The translations under genes and the position numbers were made by a program. The notes beneath the pieces are model-generated. The model ran no database searches, was not told the DNA's origin, and saw only the letters and a list, made by a program, of their open reading frames with translations. Of a stretch of 64,000 nucleotides of DNA, positions 61,181 to 64,000 are shown in pieces. Positions within the stretch are counted from its first letter, which is position 1. Each line of letters begins with the position of its first letter. The stretch is taken from the NCBI GenBank assembly GCA_046233115.1, contig JBJXHM010000002.1, forward strand, positions 1 through 64,000, written 5' to 3'. The stretch is from JACOMY01 sp046233115. GTDB taxonomy: Bacteria; Pseudomonadota; Alphaproteobacteria; Kiloniellales; JACOMY01.

Positions 61181-62463
61181 AGGATCGGCACCTCGCCACG
61201 CAACCAGTCCGGCAGAGAATCCTGTGCAATCAGTGTGGCATAATCGAGGCGCGGGCGCACCAGGGCATGGCTCTCGCCCCTGACCAGGGCCTCCGGCGTC
61301 AGCGGCCGGCTGTTGTAGGTCGAGGCCATGACCGCGCCGTAGGCGCCGGCATGGCTCAGCGCCAGCAGGTCGCCCTCGGCCAGCGGCGGCAGCGGCCGGG
61401 CCTTGGCCAGGTAGTCGCCGCTCTCGCAGATCGGCCCGACGACGTCCGCCGGTTCCAGCAGGGCCGCCGGATCGGGCTCGCGCACCGGCAGGATGTCGTG
61501 CCAGGCCTCGTAGAGCGTCGGCCGGATCAGGTCGTTCATCGCCGCGTCCAGGATCACGAAGCGCCGGGCGCTGCCCTGCTTCACGTAGACCACGCGGGCC
61601 AGCAGCACGCCGGCGGCACCGACCAGGTGGCGACCCGGCTCGCAGATCAGCGCGGCGTCCAGGCCGTCGGTCGCCTCGGCCACGGCGGCGGCGTAGTCCT
61701 CCGGCGTCGGCGGGGTCTCATCGCGGTAGGCGATGCCCAGACCGCCACCCAGGTCCAGGCTGTCCAGCGGCCAGCCCTCGGCCTTGAGGTCGCGGTAGAG
61801 GCCGGCCAGGCGCTCGAAAGCGGCCTTGTAGGGTGCGATCTCGACCAGTTGCGAGCCAATGTGGACGGCCAGGCCGCGGAGCTGCAGCGCCGGGCTGCGG
61901 CGGATCAGGTCCAGCGCATGCGGCAGAATCTGCAAGTCGATGCCGAACTTGTTCTCGGCCCGCCCGGTGGTGATCTTCTCGTGCGTGCGGGCATCGACGT
62001 CGGGGTTGACCCGCAGCGCCAGCGGCACGGTCTTGCCCTCCGCGGCCGCGACCTCGGCCATCGCCGCCAGCTCCGGCAGGGATTCGGCGTTGAAGCGGTG
62101 GATGCCCGCGGCCAGCCCGGCTGCGATCTCGCTCCGGGTCTTGCCGACCCCGGCGAAGACCACCTTTCCGGCCGGCACGCCGGCCGCCAGTGCACGCAGC
62201 AGCTCGCCTTCCGAGACCACGTCGGCGCCGGCACCACGCCGGGCGAAGGTGGCGATGACCGCCTGGTTAGAGTTGGCCTTCAGCGCGTAGCAGATCAGCG
62301 GCGACAGGCCGACGGCGGCAAAGGCCGCCTGGAAGCGGTCGTAGGCCTGCTCCAGCGCGCTCGCGGCATAGACGTAGAGCGGCGTGCCGTAGGCCTCGGC
62401 CAAGGCGGTGAGGTCGACGTCCTCGGCGTGGAGCCGGCCGTCGCGATAGGTGAAAGCAGTCAT
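61171..62463 (-). CDS. lysA: Diaminopimelate decarboxylase
   Basis: LysA decarboxylates meso-diaminopimelate to lysine, the last step of lysine synthesis, and is PLP-dependent. The 430-residue protein has the PLP Lys in ICYALKANSN (about residue 61) and the phosphate-binding GGGLG in LDLGGGLGIAYRDE. EPGRHLVGAAG and the catalytic Cys in VGPICESGDY follow. The start overlaps the lptM stop as ATGA. The final codons lie in a 16-bp repeat array. Confidence 0.97.
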   Translation of the reverse strand: MTAFTYRDGRLHAEDVDLTALAEAYGTPLYVYAASALEQAYDRFQAAFAAVGLSPLICYALKANSNQAVIATFARRGAGADVVSEGELLRALAAGVPAGKVVFAGVGKTRSEIAAGLAAGIHRFNAESLPELAAMAEVAAAEGKTVPLALRVNPDVDARTHEKITTGRAENKFGIDLQILPHALDLIRRSPALQLRGLAVHIGSQLVEIAPYKAAFERLAGLYRDLKAEGWPLDSLDLGGGLGIAYRDETPPTPEDYAAAVAEATDGLDAALICEPGRHLVGAAGVLLARVVYVKQGSARRFVILDAAMNDLIRPTLYEAWHDILPVREPDPAALLEPADVVGPICESGDYLAKARPLPPLAEGDLLALSHAGAYGAVMASTYNSRPLTPEALVRGESHALVRPRLDYATLIAQDSLPDWLRGEVPILGK

Positions 62464-62726
62464 TCGTTTTCGATGTTCAGCTCGTCTTCGGGGTCCCGGA
62501 ACCCGGGCTCGGCCGGCGGCTCGACCTCGGTCTCGCCGGGGGCCGGCTCGACGTTGCCGTCGTAGTTCGGAACCACGGTGTTGGGATCGGGATAGGTCTG
62601 CGGATAGGTGTACTTCGCGGCCTCGTCCTCGGGCGGCAGGATCGAGCCCTTGCGCCCGCAGGAAGCCAGCAGGACGGCAGCCCCGCCCAGCAGGGTCAGG
62701 CGCAGGAGCTGGCGGCGAGCGGTCAC
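62460..62726 (-). CDS. lptM: Small lipoprotein LptM/YifL-like
   Basis: The 88-residue lipoprotein has a short signal with lipobox LLASC (Cys at about 23) followed by GRKGSILPPED, the GxKGxLxxP signature of LptM (YifL), which helps fold the LptD lipopolysaccharide translocon. The acidic, Pro-rich tail is longer than in E. coli. It lies between argH and lysA with overlaps on both sides, the common alphaproteobacterial order. Confidence 0.88.
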   Translation of the reverse strand: MTARRQLLRLTLLGGAAVLLASCGRKGSILPPEDEAAKYTYPQTYPDPNTVVPNYDGNVEPAPGETEVEPPAEPGFRDPEDELNIENE

Positions 62727-64000
62727 GATCCCCGCGCCTCGTCCAGACGGCGGCGCGCGGCGATGGCGGCGGCGCGGACCAGGTCCGGCGCGGTGCCGCC
62801 CAGACTGGTCCGGCTGGCGGCCGAGCGCTCGACCGAGAGAACGTCGTAGATGCCCTGGTCGATCGCCGGCTCCACCGCCTGCATCTCCTCCAGGCTGAGT
62901 TCGGCCAGGTCGCAGCCCTTGGCCTCGGCCCGCTGCACCAGCGTTCCGGTGATGTGGTGCGCCCGTCGGAAGGGCAGACCCAGCACCCGGACCAGCCAGT
63001 CGGCCAGGTCGGTGGCGGTGAGGAAGCCCTTGGCGCAGGCCGCCCGCATGGCCGCACGCTCCACCGTCATGTCGCGCACCATCCCAGCCGAGGCGGCCAG
63101 CATGAGGGCCAGGTTGTCGACCGCGTCGAACAGCGGCTCCTTGTCCTCCTGCATGTCCTTGCCGTAGGTCATCGGCAGGCCCTTGATGGTCACCGCCAGG
63201 CTGGTGAAGTCGCCCAGGATGCGGCCCGCCTTGCCGCGGACCAGTTCGGCCGCGTCCGGATTGCGTTTCTGCGGCATGATCGAGGAGCCGGTGGTGAAGG
63301 CGTCCGACAGGCGGACGAAGCGGAAGCCCTCGCTCATCCAGATCACGATCTCCTCCGCCAGCCGCGAGAGATGGGTGGCAAGGATGCTGCCGGCAGCGAG
63401 GAACTCCAGCACGCAGTCGCGCGCCGAGACCGCGTCCATCGAGTTGCGCATCGGCCGCGCGAAGCCCAGCGCCTCGGCCGTCATCTCGCGGTCGATCGGG
63501 AAGGAGGTGCCGGCCAGTGCCGCGGCGCCCAGCGGCGACTCGTTCATCCGCCGGCGGCAGTCGGCCAGGCGGCCGAGGTCGCGCTCCAGCATCTCGACGT
63601 AGGCCAGCAGGTGATGGCCGAAGGTGACCGGCTGGGCCGCCTGCAGGTGGGTGTAGCCCGGCATCAGGGTGCCGGCCTCCTGCTCGGCCCGCTCGACCAG
63701 GGCCAGCAGCAGGTCCTGCAAGGCAAGGCCGAGCTGGTCCAGCGAGCGGCGCAGGAAGAGGCGCACGTCGGTTGCTACCTGGTCGTTGCGCGAGCGCGCG
63801 GTGTGCAGCCGCCCGGCGGCCTCGCCGATACGCTCCTTCAGCGCGGACTCCACATGCATGTGGATGTCCTCCAGCTCCGCCTTCAGCGTGATCTCGCCGC
63901 GCTGGAAGGCAGCCAGCACCTCGTCCAGGCCGGCCAGGATCTTGGCGCCGTCCTCGGCCGCGATGATTTTCTGCGCGACCAGCATGCGGCAGTGCGCCTT
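62723..64000 (-). CDS. argH: Argininosuccinate lyase (5' end outside the window)
   Basis: ArgH splits argininosuccinate into arginine and fumarate, the last step of arginine synthesis. The visible 425 codons contain TARSRNDQVATDVRLFLR, the TSFPIDRE region and the catalytic signature GSSIMPQKRNPDAAEL. The first visible residues, KAHCRML, belong to the inner N-terminal part of the family, so about 40 codons lie beyond position 64000. The stop overlaps the start of lptM. Confidence 0.96.
   Translation of the reverse strand, partial: KAHCRMLVAQKIIAAEDGAKILAGLDEVLAAFQRGEITLKAELEDIHMHVESALKERIGEAAGRLHTARSRNDQVATDVRLFLRRSLDQLGLALQDLLLALVERAEQEAGTLMPGYTHLQAAQPVTFGHHLLAYVEMLERDLGRLADCRRRMNESPLGAAALAGTSFPIDREMTAEALGFARPMRNSMDAVSARDCVLEFLAAGSILATHLSRLAEEIVIWMSEGFRFVRLSDAFTTGSSIMPQKRNPDAAELVRGKAGRILGDFTSLAVTIKGLPMTYGKDMQEDKEPLFDAVDNLALMLAASAGMVRDMTVERAAMRAACAKGFLTATDLADWLVRVLGLPFRRAHHITGTLVQRAEAKGCDLAELSLEEMQAVEPAIDQGIYDVLSVERSAASRTSLGGTAPDLVRAAAIAARRRLDEARGS

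Overview
The window is high-GC DNA from a free-living alphaproteobacterium, most likely in or near the Rhodospirillales. The evidence is the split b/b' F0 ATP synthase operon separated from F1, the petABC cytochrome bc1 operon, argH-lptM-lysA followed by a TIGR02302/DUF4175 protein, hslV-hslU, and the block DUF1285-NUDIX-DUF6111-CCA transferase beside a MoxR-DUF58-DUF4159 operon. This is judged from protein features only; no database search was possible.

Layout. 1-346: no gene, but a CTAG-bounded inverted repeat resembling a MITE. 347-8321: MaoC hydratase, serine biosynthesis (serC, serA), aat, a hemerythrin-like protein behind an FNR/FixK-type box, mgtE, rppH and a LysR regulator. 8352-12263: a 1303-residue RTX protein. 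12508-15197: F0 operon atpI-atpB-atpE-atpF'-atpF (minus strand). 15427-18014: a DUF2189 membrane protein, a 2OG-Fe(II) oxygenase, a CsaA-like tRNA-binding protein and a TetR/COQ9-like protein. 18135-20841: petA-petB-petC. 21058-22427: trmL and hemF. 22470-27827: an ABC-type capsule export operon (lipoprotein, kpsM, kpsT, kpsE-like, kpsD-like). 28192-29631: an LprI-like protein and a thioredoxin-reductase-like flavoprotein. 29636-36336: the MoxR/DUF58/DUF4159/amidotransferase-like envelope operon. 36512-39260: DUF1285, NUDIX, DUF6111 and cca. 39400-45583: pirin, several uncharacterised genes (one ribbon-helix-helix-like with a palindrome in its promoter), an SGNH hydrolase, a cupin and DUF2332. 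45621-45995: a GIY-YIG nuclease gene enclosed by inverted hairpin repeats. 46142-52765: RidA, hslVU, xth, a class I amidotransferase, a fatty acid hydroxylase and a peptide-binding protein. 53034-57707: LysR, two 2OG-Fe(II) dioxygenases in tandem and a second RTX protein. 57819-64000: methyltransferase, TIGR02302, lysA, lptM and the start-truncated argH.

The most unusual features are accessory. The two RTX proteins, 45 kb apart, share a strict alternation of 9- and 10-residue repeats (19-residue turns) in their N-terminal halves, homologous C-terminal halves, and an 11-bp palindromic motif upstream. No type I secretion genes lie in the window, so they would need an exporter encoded elsewhere. 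The GIY-YIG module looks like a compact mobile unit: two 30-bp inverted repeats, 29/30 identical and each able to form a hairpin, tightly flank a 93-codon nuclease gene. Most of the rest is ordinary housekeeping sequence in tight operons with many ATGA, GTGA or TGATG start/stop overlaps.
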